The notes beneath the pieces are model-generated. The model was given only the letters and a program-made list of their open reading frames with translations. It made no database searches and was not told the DNA's origin. A DNA stretch of 64,000 bases, from positions 2,423,413 to 2,487,412 of the forward strand of contig NC_030995.1 in NCBI RefSeq assembly GCF_000149955.1, written 5' to 3'. Position numbers and translations under genes: made by a program. Positions 34,401-45,280 of the stretch are shown here, in pieces; the first letter of the stretch is position 1; each line of letters opens with the position of its first letter. This DNA is from Fusarium oxysporum f. sp. lycopersici 4287 (taxonomy: Eukaryota > Ascomycota > Sordariomycetes > Hypocreales > Nectriaceae).

Positions 34401-34873
34401 TAGTGTTACAGCAAGGATGATAGATGTTTCTACCTTTTTTTCATATTGATCCCATCTGATTCGCCACAAACGTTTTAACGTCTTGACCAACTCAGTGTTC
34501 ACTGTCTCCAGACCTCGGTGTACATCCAACTGTATCATTTCAATCATCATCGTTCACAAGCATACTCTTTCGAACCCATGAGTATCAGCTAATCCAATTG
34601 CCAGCAAGCGCACGAATTGCGCTGCAAAGGGAACAAGCTCACAAGATCCGGCTCCGCATGATTGAAAATAGTGCTGTGGATCATAGGGACCGGAAAACCC
34701 GAGTATGGGGCGGACGCATGAGTGCCTCCCACAACCCTTCTGTGGAACACGTCTTGACCTGGCTTCTCGGAGTGGCAAAAGCGCCACCAGAGACAAGCGC
34801 AGTCATATATACTCACTCTTAGCACCACCACCGGACACGGTATACACAGTCAAGACAATTGCGTTTAGGAATT
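34401..34873. promoter_or_regulatory. Promoter region of the GH3 gene
   Basis: 473 bp between two co-oriented genes. CTGTCTCCAGA near 34502 is the inverse of TCTGGAGACAG in the rhamnosidase promoter (31659-31669), so it may be a weaker copy of the shared motif. No terminator was recognised. Confidence 0.35.
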
Positions 34874-37438
34874 ATGGATGTCCAAGCTACTCTCAAGACT
34901 CTATCTCTGCAAGAAAAAGTCAGGCTACTGTCAGGAACGCCAGATGACTTCGTCTCAATCGCAGGCATCCCTGAAAAGGGCATTGCACCACTCAAGGTGA
35001 GGTACACAAACTTCATTCTACCGTGGTGAATACTAACACCCTCGCTAGACAGCTGATTCGATCAGTGGAATACGCCCCAGTGAATTCAACAGTACACTGA
35101 CAACAGCATGCTTTCCCAACACAGCCTGCATAGCCTCAACATGGAACACCGAGCTCTTGGAGAAGATGGGCGCTGAGCTTACTCGCCAAGCCAAGATCAA
35201 GCATGCGCAGATGATCCTTGGGCCGACTATTAACATCCAAAGAGATCCTCGCGCCGGACGCAACTTTGAGTGCTTCAGTGAAGATCCGCTACTCTCGGGA
35301 TTCATGGCTGCGGCTATTGTGAATGGTATCCAAAGTAAAGGCTATGGAGCCTGTGCGAAGCACTTTGTTTGCAATGACTCTGAGACTCAAAGAAGGTATT
35401 ATAATGTTGATGAGTCTCCGAATGGAAGGGCCTTGAGGGAGATTTATCTCGCTGCTTGGTCGTTCCTCTTAAGGAAGTCGAACCCTGCTGGCGTCATGAC
35501 AGCGTGAGTACCACTGATATCATTTATAATGCTAGTGCTAACATATTGTGAAGATACAACAAGGTCAATGGAGCTTTCTGCTGCGACAGTGAAACTCTTA
35601 TCGAGGACATCCTTCGAAAGGAATGGGGCTACAAAGGCATCGTCATGTCAGATTGGTTCGGCACTCGCTCTACCGTAGCGGCCATGAAGGCTGGCGTTGA
35701 TGTTGAGATGCCCGTTCCTGTCTTTAGGGGCGAGAGGCTCATCAAAGCTGTAACGTCTGGTGAGATCAGCGAAGAGGTTATCGACGCCAGCGTCTCGCGG
35801 CTTCTCGACCTCCGTAACCGCACACAAGCGGCACAGAGCGAAGGACCGGAGAAATCGGAGATCATCCAGGAGACCAACGACATTGCACGCAAACTGGCTC
35901 AAGAAGGTATCGTTCTTCTCAAGAATGAGAACCAAACACTTCCGCTCCCAGCAGCTACTGGTTTGAGGATTGGCGTCGTTGGCGAGTACGCCAAGAAGGC
36001 TGTCTTCACTGGCGGTGGCAGTGCATCATGCAACCCCCAATATCGCCAAGTTCCACTCGATCTCTTGCGTGAAGCATTGTCGAATGAGCATACAGTGTCA
36101 TATGCAAGCGGTGTTCGTATGCGCCGTATCATTCCGACTGTACCAACGGAGATAGTGACGACGGACAAGGGCAAGAAGGGCGTCGAGGTGACTTACCACA
36201 ACTCTGGTCAAGATGAGCCAGTTCTCGTTGAGACTTTGGAAGACGCTGCTATCAATCTGATGGCCCAGGGAAAGCCGGGGCTAAAGACACCTGGCTCTCA
36301 TGTGAAGATGACTACCAACCTTGTCCCTGAGACTACCGGGACACATACTCTTGCAGTGCGGCACTCGGGCTCTTTCACGGTTGAGGTTAATGGCATTTGT
36401 GTTCTCAAGGGCGGTGCACCAGACATTACAACCGAGCAATTCCTCTTCAATCTGATCAAGCTTGAGTCTCGAATAGAATTGCCGATGGAAGCAGGAAAGT
36501 CATACCACATCTCTGTCACCATGCAATCCAGAGAATCTGTTGTTGGCGAACCTACTCCATATGGCCTTACCCTTTCATTTGAGGAAGAATACTCCGAAGA
36601 GCAGGCCATATTGGATGCCATCGAAGTTGCGAAGACATCTGACATCACCATCATTTACGCCGGTCGTAGCGAACAGTACGAGTCTGAAGGGTTTGACCTG
36701 GACGAGATCACTCTTCCTGCCAACCAAGTCGCCATGATCAAGGCTGTCGCTGCTGCTTCGAAGAAAACAGCTGTTCTTCTGCACTGCGGTAACCCCATTG
36801 ACATCAGTAGCTTCGTTGATGATGTTGATGCCGTTGTGAATATGCACTTCCCTGGTCAAGAAGGACCTCAGGCTATGGTTGACATCTTGACTGGAAAGGT
36901 GAATCCTAGTGGGAGGTTGACGGCGACGTGGTTCAAGACACTACAAGACTGGCCCAGTTTTGGAAACTTCCCTGCTCAGAAGGACGAGGGTGGAGGCTTT
37001 ACCATCAAGTATGTTGAGGGCTTGGAGATCGGATATCGAGGCCGGGTGCCGGAGAGCCGAGTGCAGTTTCCCTTTGGTCATGGATTGTCTTACACTTCAT
37101 TCTCGTACGACGGTCTCAACGCCAGATTGGACGCCTCCTCAAACTCTTCAATTCTCACAATCAGCGTAAGTGTAACGAATACTGGCAGCATCGCTGGCAA
37201 AGAAGTGGTGCAGGTCTACATCTGCCCTCCTCAGAATGGAGCTGATTGGAGGCCAACTCGGGAGCTGAAGGGATTCACCAAGGTTCAACTCTCGCCCGGC
37301 GAGACCAGAGAAGTGTTTGTGCAGATTGAGGTCGATACTTTCAACAGCCATTGGAGTGAGGATTCGCATGCTTGGGCGGTGGACGAGGGCGAGTATGGCG
37401 TGGAGGTTGGAGACCAACGTGCCACTCTTATGATTTAG
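34874..37438 (+). CDS. GH3 beta-glucosidase
   Basis: Three exons (34874-34996, 35049-35503, 35554-37438), 820 aa, all in phase. Hydrolyses beta-glucosides. The N-terminal GH3 barrel shows KTADSISGIRPSEF, ILGPTINIQRDPRAGRNFEC and AKHFVCNDSE, with the nucleophile Asp in GIVMSDWFGTRSTV. The second GH3 domain starts IVLLKNENQTLPL. A PA14-type insert (SGSFTVEVNGICVLKG) lies near residue 400. IIYAGRSEQYESEGFDL leads on to a C-terminal fibronectin III-like domain (ELKGFTKVQLSPGETREV). This is the usual order for fungal PA14-containing beta-glucosidases. No signal peptide is seen (MDVQATLKTLSLQEKVRLLS), so a cytosolic location is predicted. It follows the rhamnosidase on the same strand, matching sequential removal of rhamnose then glucose. 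Confidence 0.92.
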
Positions 37439-37700
37439 ACCAGATAGAAGTTAATAGATGTCCGTTGATTAGACTAATCCTTCACTATTTCTTAATGAAA
37501 TCTTAGTAAACCGCTAATGATTCACCCCTGAAATTACTATAAGCCGTCGTGATGCTAACATGAACACGTACTATTGATAGCATGCTTCCCCGTGGCCGAT
37601 TCAAGCAGAGAGCGACGCTGCTCATGTTCACATACCAGAACGCAACTCAGGCAATGCTCAGATGAAATTGAAAGTTTAATGCATCCGTTTTGCTAGTTAT

Positions 37701-38811
37701 CTATAGTTCTGCAACCTCCACCCCAAGGTCTTTACATACTTCCAGCAGTTTGGACTCTTCCCAGTCTCCAACCTCGTCAGGCAGAACGAATCCCGTAGTC
37801 GGAGATCCAGCATTCTGAACCACCTCCTCAATTCCTCTCCCATTGGCAAAGGTCCAGACACGGACATATTTACTGCCAAAGTCCAATGTAAAAGTCTCTC
37901 CTGCAGCAATGACCACCGTCTGACCCTCCCTGGCTTCATTCCAAGAACTATTATCCCCAGACTTGATCTTCACCCTAAGAAGGCCTTCTTGAACGATGAA
38001 ACAATGATCAATAGAGGCAAAGGTGAGCCATTTGCTCAGAGGTGACTTCCCATATACATTCGACGACTCAATACTCGACATTGAGAATTTTCCACCGGAT
38101 TGGGACGCGAGAATGAAAGGTCTTGACATAACACCCCCCAGAAGCCATCTGGGTCCAGTATTGGCCCGTAGGAAATAGGCTTCACCAGGGCCAGCGAGTT
38201 GGTTCTCAGACTCTAACCACTCGCCAACCTCGGGTGGCTGGTAGTCACGCTTGAAATGAACGTCGAATCTGTCCTTGGCCGCCATCATCTTCTGCATGAG
38301 CATTGACTTGATGTCGCGATCATCAGTCTCCGGCACAAGAATGCCATTGTATGTCTCGCCGACATATCTAAAGAAGTCAACCCAGTCACCTGGTGCTACC
38401 AGACCCACGGTCTCGGTGTGAGGTCCCAGCAAGAGGGGATTATGGATAACATGCTAAACCCCTGTCAGTTGATAATACACTGCGATGTGACAAAGTTTCA
38501 GAACTTACAGGAGGGATATAAGCAAAGTCACCAGGACCCATGATTCGACACTTATCACCACTCCATAGCTTCAAGAAACCCTTGGTGACCAGAAAGACAT
38601 CATGAGCTTCCTCATGCCAGTGAAAGCCAGGGGCATCCGCTAAGACGGCACCACTGGTAAACACAGCCATGCCACCATTAGTCTGCTTTGATGAAGCAAG
38701 GATTCTGAAAACACCCTTGCTGCCAGGAATGCTTATGCGCTCTCCTTCGAGCTGGTCGATCATGTAGCTTGTCCTCTCATTGGGAGGAGATGTATGTAGG
38801 GGAACGCTCAT
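37701..38811 (-). CDS. Quercetinase-type bicupin dioxygenase (flavonol 2,4-dioxygenase-like)
   Basis: Two exons (38509-38811, 37701-38453), 351 aa, in phase. Fungal quercetinases open the C-ring of flavonols with O2, releasing CO and a depside, using a metal in the N-terminal cupin. Here the N-cupin shows GFHWHEEAHDVFLVTKG and GPGDFAYIPPHVIHNP, giving the expected His ligands. The position after HxHxxxx is Asp where Glu is usual, a possible variant ligand. A linker with GPHTETVGLVAPGDWVDFFR and a second cupin (HCFIVQEGLLRVKI) complete the bicupin, whose length fits the ~350-aa family. Unlike secreted Aspergillus quercetinase, it has no signal peptide. Divergent from the esterase gene. A related bicupin with another substrate cannot be excluded. 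Confidence 0.75.
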
Positions 38812-39225
38812 GGTGAAGTAGGGATAGCGTAAACGCGAAAATTGTTGATGGCTACCTGGAGAAAACTGCCAAGTATTGATGGATTGATGAGGTTGGCTGG
38901 CAGGGCCCTCTACTCTTCTACTCCTCTGAGCTCCCACTTCCCGATCTCCACATCACGATACGGAGGCGCTGAAGAACCCCGCATCCTCCCCGGATTTTCC
39001 ATCGCTACCCCTCAAACTAACTTCGGCCGCTGACGAAGCTCGACTTGGAGGTCCGGAAAAGCCGCAATTCCGACACGGGGTCCACGGTATCACCGGAACG
39101 TTGATTTACAGCGGCATATCGGAACCAAGGGAGTAGGGATCTTTTTACAGATACCCTTGATGGACAACAGATCTTTACTCACGCTTTATTGAGTGACAGC
39201 TTGTTTTGCCTCGTAGTGATAGGAA
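38812..39225. promoter_or_regulatory. Divergent promoter with a CGGGGTCCACGG site
   Basis: 414 bp between the quercetinase and esterase starts. CGGGGTCCACGG at 39076-39087 matches the GGGGTC core in the rhamnosidase and regulator promoters. The region is also rich in CGG/CCG triplets (TCCGGAAAAGCCG near 39050), as expected for Zn2Cys6 control. Confidence 0.5.
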
Positions 39226-40275
39226 ATGAGTCCTCCAACTTCGTTTCGAGCTGTCTACAAGCAGCTGGGTGAACAAGAGATTGACGTTGATGTTTACCTG
39301 CCTTCTGTCGCGACTGACTCTACAAAATGTCCAGTCCGTAAGTTAAAGCATTTTGCCGTCTATGTATCCATGCTAATTGCCTTTAAGTAATTAACATCCA
39401 TGGAGGGGCTTTTATGCTCGGGTCCTCCAAAATGGTCAACAAAGACCAGGTATCAGATTGCCTAAGTAGAGGGTGGATCGTCTTGGCACCAAATCATCGC
39501 CTTTGTCCCCAAGTTAATCTCTTGGAGGGTCCAATGCAAGACTGTCGTGATCTCCTAGCTTGGGTTTACGACGGAGGTCTCGAAACACCTTTACGCAAAG
39601 CGAGCTCAACACTAGTACCGGATCTCGACTATGTGTTTGCCTTCGGTACCTCTTCTGGTGGGCATTTATCACTTTGTTTGGTAAGCAAACTCACTCGAGA
39701 TCCGCGTTATAAGTAACTGACGCTTATAGGGCTTTGGCGTTCCTCGTCCAGTTGCAGGAATCTACGATATGTATGGCCCTAGCAACTTTGCCGATGACTT
39801 CTGGACGACAAGACTTGAGGGCATGAAGCTACCACCAGGACTCAAAGACTCATTTATCAACAAGGTATTTGACGAAGACCCAGTTCCCATCACTGGAGGT
39901 GTCTCTCTCGAAGGCCAGGCGACTGGACCTCCAGACTTTAGCGACCCCCGCCAAGCATATGCCCTGACACAACTGGCGAACGGCACTGTCCTCGATGCCA
40001 TCTTCCCTTCAAAAGACTGGAGCAAGGTCGACCCAGCACTAAACGTTGATTCTTCGTTTCCTCCAACCTTTATAGTCCATGGTGCTGCAGATACAAAAGT
40101 GCCGATTCATCTGAGTAGAAAGCTTTTTGATGTGCTGAAGCAGAACGGTGTTAACTGCTGTATGGTGGAGGTTCCTGGGGAGGAGCATACTTTCGCGGCC
40201 AAGATGGAGGTTGGATCTGTTACTTGGAATCTTCAGCGGCAGGGCTTTGACTTCCTTGAGTCTTTGATTAAGTAG
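39226..40275 (+). CDS. Alpha/beta-hydrolase esterase (BD-FAE/kynurenine-formamidase-like)
   Basis: Three exons (39226-39337, 39388-39680, 39730-40275), 316 aa, in phase. The oxyanion motif INIHGGAFMLGSS is followed by APNHRLCPQVNLLEGPMQD, nucleophile elbow FGTSSGGHL (Ser in GxSxG), acid VHGAADTKVPI and His in PGEEHTFAAKM, a complete catalytic triad. There is no signal peptide. In fungal flavonol breakdown an esterase splits the quercetinase product (protocatechuoyl-phloroglucinol carboxylate) into two aromatic acids. The divergent pairing with the quercetinase makes this the natural candidate, by inference. Confidence 0.85.
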
Positions 40276-40582
40276 CTTATTGTGAATTCACTGTTCAATA
40301 GTAGTGCCCCTTTACTGGCTGGATTGTTCTTCGATAGTCGAAGCTTATCGTATCTTAATGAGTACATCCTGTCAACATGGTGAAAACTTTTAGTGAACCA
40401 AGCATATAGTCTGTTACAGGACGTTTTTGAAGACAGATATGTTCATACTATGTTCTTCTTCGGGTATTCGCACTTTAATCCATCTTTTTGTGTTCTCTCC
40501 CATTTAAAGAGCCACTTTTGTCGCAAAGGAACGGTTGCTAATATGATAGGACACTCTGAATAATCTACATAGCCTTAACAAG
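40276..40582. other. Convergent intergenic region, no gene seen
   Basis: About 300 bp between the 3' ends of the esterase and FAD monooxygenase genes, presumably holding both poly(A) regions. Confidence 0.5.
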
Positions 40583-42175
40583 CTATTCTGTGAAAGGATC
40601 ACGTTTCACTGCATCTTCAACGACCTCAAACGCATCATACCCATAAAGCCAAGGCTGAACCTGCGGGCAAGTCCACCTGCTTGGGAACGGGCCTTTGAGT
40701 TCCTCAGCGCCGAGCTGAGACAGGAAGGTTTCATCGCGTGCCTCTTGAGCTGGTCCATCAGGCATATGGAATGATTCCCGCTACAAAAGAACAGAAAATT
40801 AGTTGTGTCTTTCACTGTTTCTGGATGATAGGTACGGACCTGCTTGAAGGTTTCTCTCACGATGGCTTCTCCACGAGACTTGCGTAACCTTTCGTACATA
40901 GATAAGGCCTTTGGTAGTTGATGCTTCGACTTGACATGGCCGAGAAGTAGACCCAGAACTGCACCGTCCTCCACGGCGGAGTTGGCACCTTGCGCTAGGT
41001 AGGGGAGCATCGGATGACAGGCATCACCGCTAGAACCAATATGTTAGCAGGAGGTTTCGCATGGTGGCGACATAAAAGAATTACTTACACAAAGACGAAA
41101 TTTGAATCCTCGTTGATCCACGAATCAAGCTCTTCTCCTACAAATATGTCAGCACCGAAGAATACGGGACATCAAGACGTAACTTACTGTGGCATCAGTT
41201 TCCACTTGTCGACCTTATCGACCTGACTGAGAAATCTTGCCAGAATTGGATCCCAGTCATTGAACAACTCTCGCATCTCCTCCACTGATCCAGCCTGTCG
41301 ACTAACGTCCGATGGAAGATCGTCAGGAACAAGAAGTACAACGTTGTACATCTGTCCGCCACGCATGGAATACCCAACAGCATGAGCACCTGGGCCGATC
41401 CAGAAGTGTACCGTCGGGTGCTCAACCCATTCCCGTAGCTCAGGATCGTGGATATCCTTCGCGTCCAGGACAACCCTGTATGCTAGATCCCCAGTGGGCA
41501 TAGGCTTGTCCTCGCTTCCAAGAAACTTGGAACGGCATTTAGACCAGAGTCCGTCCGCTGCAACGATCAAGTCGCCGGTATATCTAGCCCCAGCCTCGGT
41601 GCTGACCTCGGGAATGCTGAAGTCAATGTCCTGCACTCTATCACCGAGCTTAAACTGGACACCCAGGTCCTTGGCCTTGTCGTAGAGCGCAAGCTGGAGG
41701 TCTACGCGGTGGAGATCGATGAATGGGGCGCCGTACTTCTTGCGGATATGCTTGTGGAAGTCGGGTTCTATGGCGAGCGTTCGGCCAGAGTAGCGATGGA
41801 CGACGAGCGACGTGGGTTCAGCGGCCGATTGCCACAGTCTGTCGGGGAGATCCCATTTTTGGAGGATGCGTGTGCAGTTGGGGGTGACTTGTAGACCAGC
41901 ACCGACCTGAAAGGTTTATTAGTCTTTGTCTTGGTAGTAGTGTGTAATTACGGAGTTGTATACCTCGAGTAGTTCTTTTGCCGACTCTAAAACTGTGACA
42001 TTGTGTCCTGAAAGAGAAATGGAGATCGCTGCTGCAAGACCCGCAAGACCAGCGCCGACAACGACTACATTTAGAGTGGCATCATCATGCGCTTGACTGG
42101 GTTGCTGTCAACGTGGAGTATTAGCTAATGTTACAAACGTCAGAGGGTCTGTCGACTTACAGTGGAACTTGGCAT
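40583..42175 (-). CDS. FAD-dependent aromatic monooxygenase (salicylate-hydroxylase-like)
   Basis: Starts MPSST in a 15-nt exon (42161-42175), then 41964-42104, 41188-41906 and further short exons to 40583. Class A flavoprotein hydroxylases add oxygen to phenolic acids using NAD(P)H. Motifs: dinucleotide site VVVGAGLAGLAAAIS, the DG motif segment IVAADGLWSKCRSKF, and FAD-ribityl site VGDACHPMLPYLAQGANSAVEDGAVLG. Size fits salicylate-hydroxylase-like enzymes. It is divergent from the regulator gene. In context it could oxidatively decarboxylate a trihydroxybenzoate or act on protocatechuate (inference). One oddity: the junction between WKLMP (near 41190) and ELDSWINEDSNFVFV (near 41130) does not resolve in phase with a standard GT-AG intron. 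Either the site is unusual or there is a one-base frameshift. Confidence 0.8.
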
Positions 42176-42598
42176 TTTGATTGAGATATGATGATCAACT
42201 ATAGGTCTCGTGATAAAAGAGAAATTAGGAGAGCATGCAGCTGGCTTCGCCGCGTTACTACATATATGAAACTGACACTCGGAACGTGAGGGATGTAGGG
42301 TAGTTGGGAGCCCCCTCGGAACAGCCGAGGTTACATTGGCCATGCCCGGCTTTTCCGTAGCTTGAGAGCCTCCAGGCTAGCCATGTTCGGTTTAGACGAA
42401 AACCTTCGCAGCCAATGAAACCTCCAGCGCAGATTTCGCCCAGCTTCGCGTTCGCGTTACCCCAGATTTGCCTCCAAGCTCGAAATTTCCGTCCATCTGG
42501 GGTCTCCGCACTCAGGTCTCAACGCTTCGACATTCTGGGGTCTCCAGATCGAACACTTGTGCATATTTTCTGAACCTAGTGCTGCTGATACTCTTGAC
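42176..42598. promoter_or_regulatory. Divergent promoter with two CTGGGGTCTCC sites
   Basis: Between the FAD monooxygenase and the Zn2Cys6 regulator. CTGGGGTCTCCGC at 42497-42509 and CTGGGGTCTCCAG at 42535-42547 are near-identical sites 38 bp apart, both within about 100 bp of the regulator start. The second has symmetric CTGG/CCAG ends. Candidate autoregulatory sites. Confidence 0.55.
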
Positions 42599-45088
42599 AT
42601 GGATGAATCAACAGATTCCCAGGTTCCTCAGGTGAACAGACCTGCAGCGCAGCGCCCCAGGCGGCCAAGAGCTGCCCGCGCGTGCGACCTTTGTCGATCC
42701 AAGAAATACAAGTGCGACGAATCTTACCCCTGTTCATATTGCCAAAGTCAGTATCTAAAGCTCAAATGTCGAGATAAGATATTATGACTGACTGTTTGAA
42801 GGCCGCAATGTCGAATGTGTGTACAAAGGCCAGGACATGTCGCGCATGCGTATGACATCAAGGTAATATCTGCCTGCAGCATCTCAGTTCTGCTCTTCGC
42901 TCACTAGTGCGACCATAGCTATGTAAGACAATTGGAAGAGCAGGTCAAGAGCCTCTCTAGCATTGTGGAGAACTATGAGAAGGCAGCGACCGATGGGCCA
43001 AGTAATAGTCCTGAAGGGATAGTGATGAATGCCTCGTCTTTACCAATAGCTCAGCATCCAACGGTAATGGAGGCCTTCCCTACACCAAATAGCATTTCAT
43101 CATGGCATACGAGAGAACAAGAGGTCTCTGGTATGAATACTCACACGAGAGATGTCGAATTCTACGGTAGCTCTTCATCCGTTGCTCTTCTGTCTCATGT
43201 CCGGCGAACTGGTGAGGAAGACAATGATGATGACGATGCTGGTGCACTTCTCTCGTCGTTGCACAATCCTCACTTCGACGCAAGCGGATCGCAGGATACG
43301 CAGCGAGGGAGAAGGAGTACTGAAGAGTCTGATCACTCACCTTGGTACCTCCAATGTCGCAACTTTATAGACGGCTTCTTCTCCGCGATTCACTACATTC
43401 ACCCGATCTTGGACAAGACTTCGTTCGTGCAACGCTGTGAGTCCTTGTGGGCGGGTGAAGGACCGGAAAACAAGAGGATCACGAGTTTTGTTGCTTTGTA
43501 CTATAGCATCCTCTCGATTGGTGCATTGGTCGGGACGCGAGAGGACGAACTTATCGATGGAATGACCAATCTGGCCTGGAGCCGGAAGTTCTTTGATCGA
43601 GCTAAGGATTGCTGTAATAGGCTGGGGATGGTCACTGACCTAGATATGGTTCAATGCTATTTTATCCTGGTAGGTTAAGCAGTGACTCTCGGCTGAGCCA
43701 TTCTAATGATCACAGGCCAAGGTTTGTCAAAACGAACTGCATCCGCACCGTCAGTCAACCATATTCAGTTTTCGATATGGATTTTCTAACTGTTCTTAGT
43801 CTCATATATGTATGTTGGACTCGCCATAAGAACAGCTTTGGCAATGGGCATCAATCGTGAGCCAGGACCCAACAGCAAGAAGCCGCCATCTTTGCTGAGA
43901 GCAGAGACACGGACGTGGTGGTATGTCAATCCCTCTACTTTGACCTAGCATGAATGAGTTGCTGACGCCCTACAACAGGGGTCTTTACTCTTTGGAGACG
44001 TAAGTATCTCTTGATCTACAACTCTTTTGCTGTCACCAACCTAAAATTGTTGAAGTGAAATGTCTTTCGCAATGGGCCGACCAGATACTCTAGGAGCAGA
44101 CCTCTATCACAATCGACGATTCCCACGTATTAGTAACGGCCAAAGCGAAACCGGGATGGATTCTGAGATGGCCGAACATCCTTGTTGCGCCATCATCGAG
44201 CACATGGTGCATTTCTCCAAAATCACAAGGAACATCTGCCTCAGTATTTACCTGCCCGAAACAACGATACCGATGATGGTGGCAATGGCTGGTCAAATTG
44301 AGAGGGATCTAGAGGCCTGGACACAAAAGCTTCCCGAGGCTATACGGCCAATGGGATCGTCAACTCAGGTACCGTCTCTGAGAGGGGTCAGGGATGTTCA
44401 GTGGGTGAAGCGACAAAGACTTGTACTAAATTTGCGTATGTGTACTCCGAAGCGATTCCGAAATGCAATACTAATGATGGTTGCAGGATATCACAACCTG
44501 AGAATCCTCCTCTTCGGATCCTTCCTCTTGAGGTCAACGGCGCAGGAGAGAGCGACTATGAGTGACACAAAAATCGGCATCCAAAAGTGCCTTGAGTCAG
44601 CAAAGCAAACTATTGAGACCATCTATCAGACTTACCAACACAGCGACTTCTTCCGAACATGGTATGTTGCATCAAGCATTAAAAGTACACTTTTCTGATG
44701 GACGTGCAGGTTCTACAACACAACATATACCGTATTTGCTGCCAGCATTATACTGGTATACATGACCCAAGAAGCAGTCGAAAGCGAAATGCAACCACTC
44801 CTTCGCCTAGTCGATATGGCGATCGAGATCCTCATGATCATGGATGAGTGCGTCGTTGCGCTACAAGCGGCAAAGCTACTACAAGGAGCTAGGGAAAAGG
44901 CTACACAGAAGTCATCATCTCAAGCTGCAGCGGCTGTAAATCCAGGGACGTCTTGGCCTGATGGAATGGTGTACTTGAATCACTACTGGGGACCTATGAA
45001 TCTGCTGGATGGGGACTTGGATCAGAACCTCGACATGTCATCGATAGACTTTGATGCTGCGAGCCTGTTTATGTCGATGCCTCATTAG
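42599..45088 (+). CDS. Zn2Cys6 transcription factor of the flavonol block
   Basis: Nine exons (42599-42746, 42802-42862, 42919-43669, 43716-43749, 43800-43920, 43979-43999, 44056-44435, 44487-44661, 44710-45088), 689 aa, all in phase. The N-terminal binuclear zinc cluster starts ARACDLCRSKKYKCDESYPC and is completed by SYCQSRNVECVY across an intron. A coiled coil follows (YVRQLEEQVKSLSSIVENYE), then an acidic stretch (EEDNDDDDAGA) and the fungal-specific TF domain (FIDGFFSAIHYIHPILDKTSF; AIRTALAMGINREPGP; ETEMSFAMGRPD). Nuclear regulator, very likely pathway-specific from its position inside the block. A 21-nt exon is notable. Zinc clusters usually read CGG triplets, consistent with the GGGGTC/CGG-rich sites seen. 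Confidence 0.92.
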
Positions 45089-45280
45089 TTCAAGAAGAAT
45101 ACTATGTCTAATTGAGAACGACAGAGAGCGTAGTAAGCAAATTAGAGTGACTGTTTGCAATAACTATGAGTGATTGTATATGACATCGAAGACAGAAGTG
45201 AACTGAAGTAGACGAAGGTTTGTTACAGTTGACCTCGTATTGCACAGTCCATCACCGAATGAAAACAGTCCAGTCTATAC

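Noticed and set aside
38987..39001. 15-base match TCCCCGGATTTTCCA between the quercetinase promoter and the copia LTR end
   Set aside because: Within 64 kb some exact 15-mer matches are expected by chance, and flanking bases do not align; not evidence of an LTR-derived promoter.
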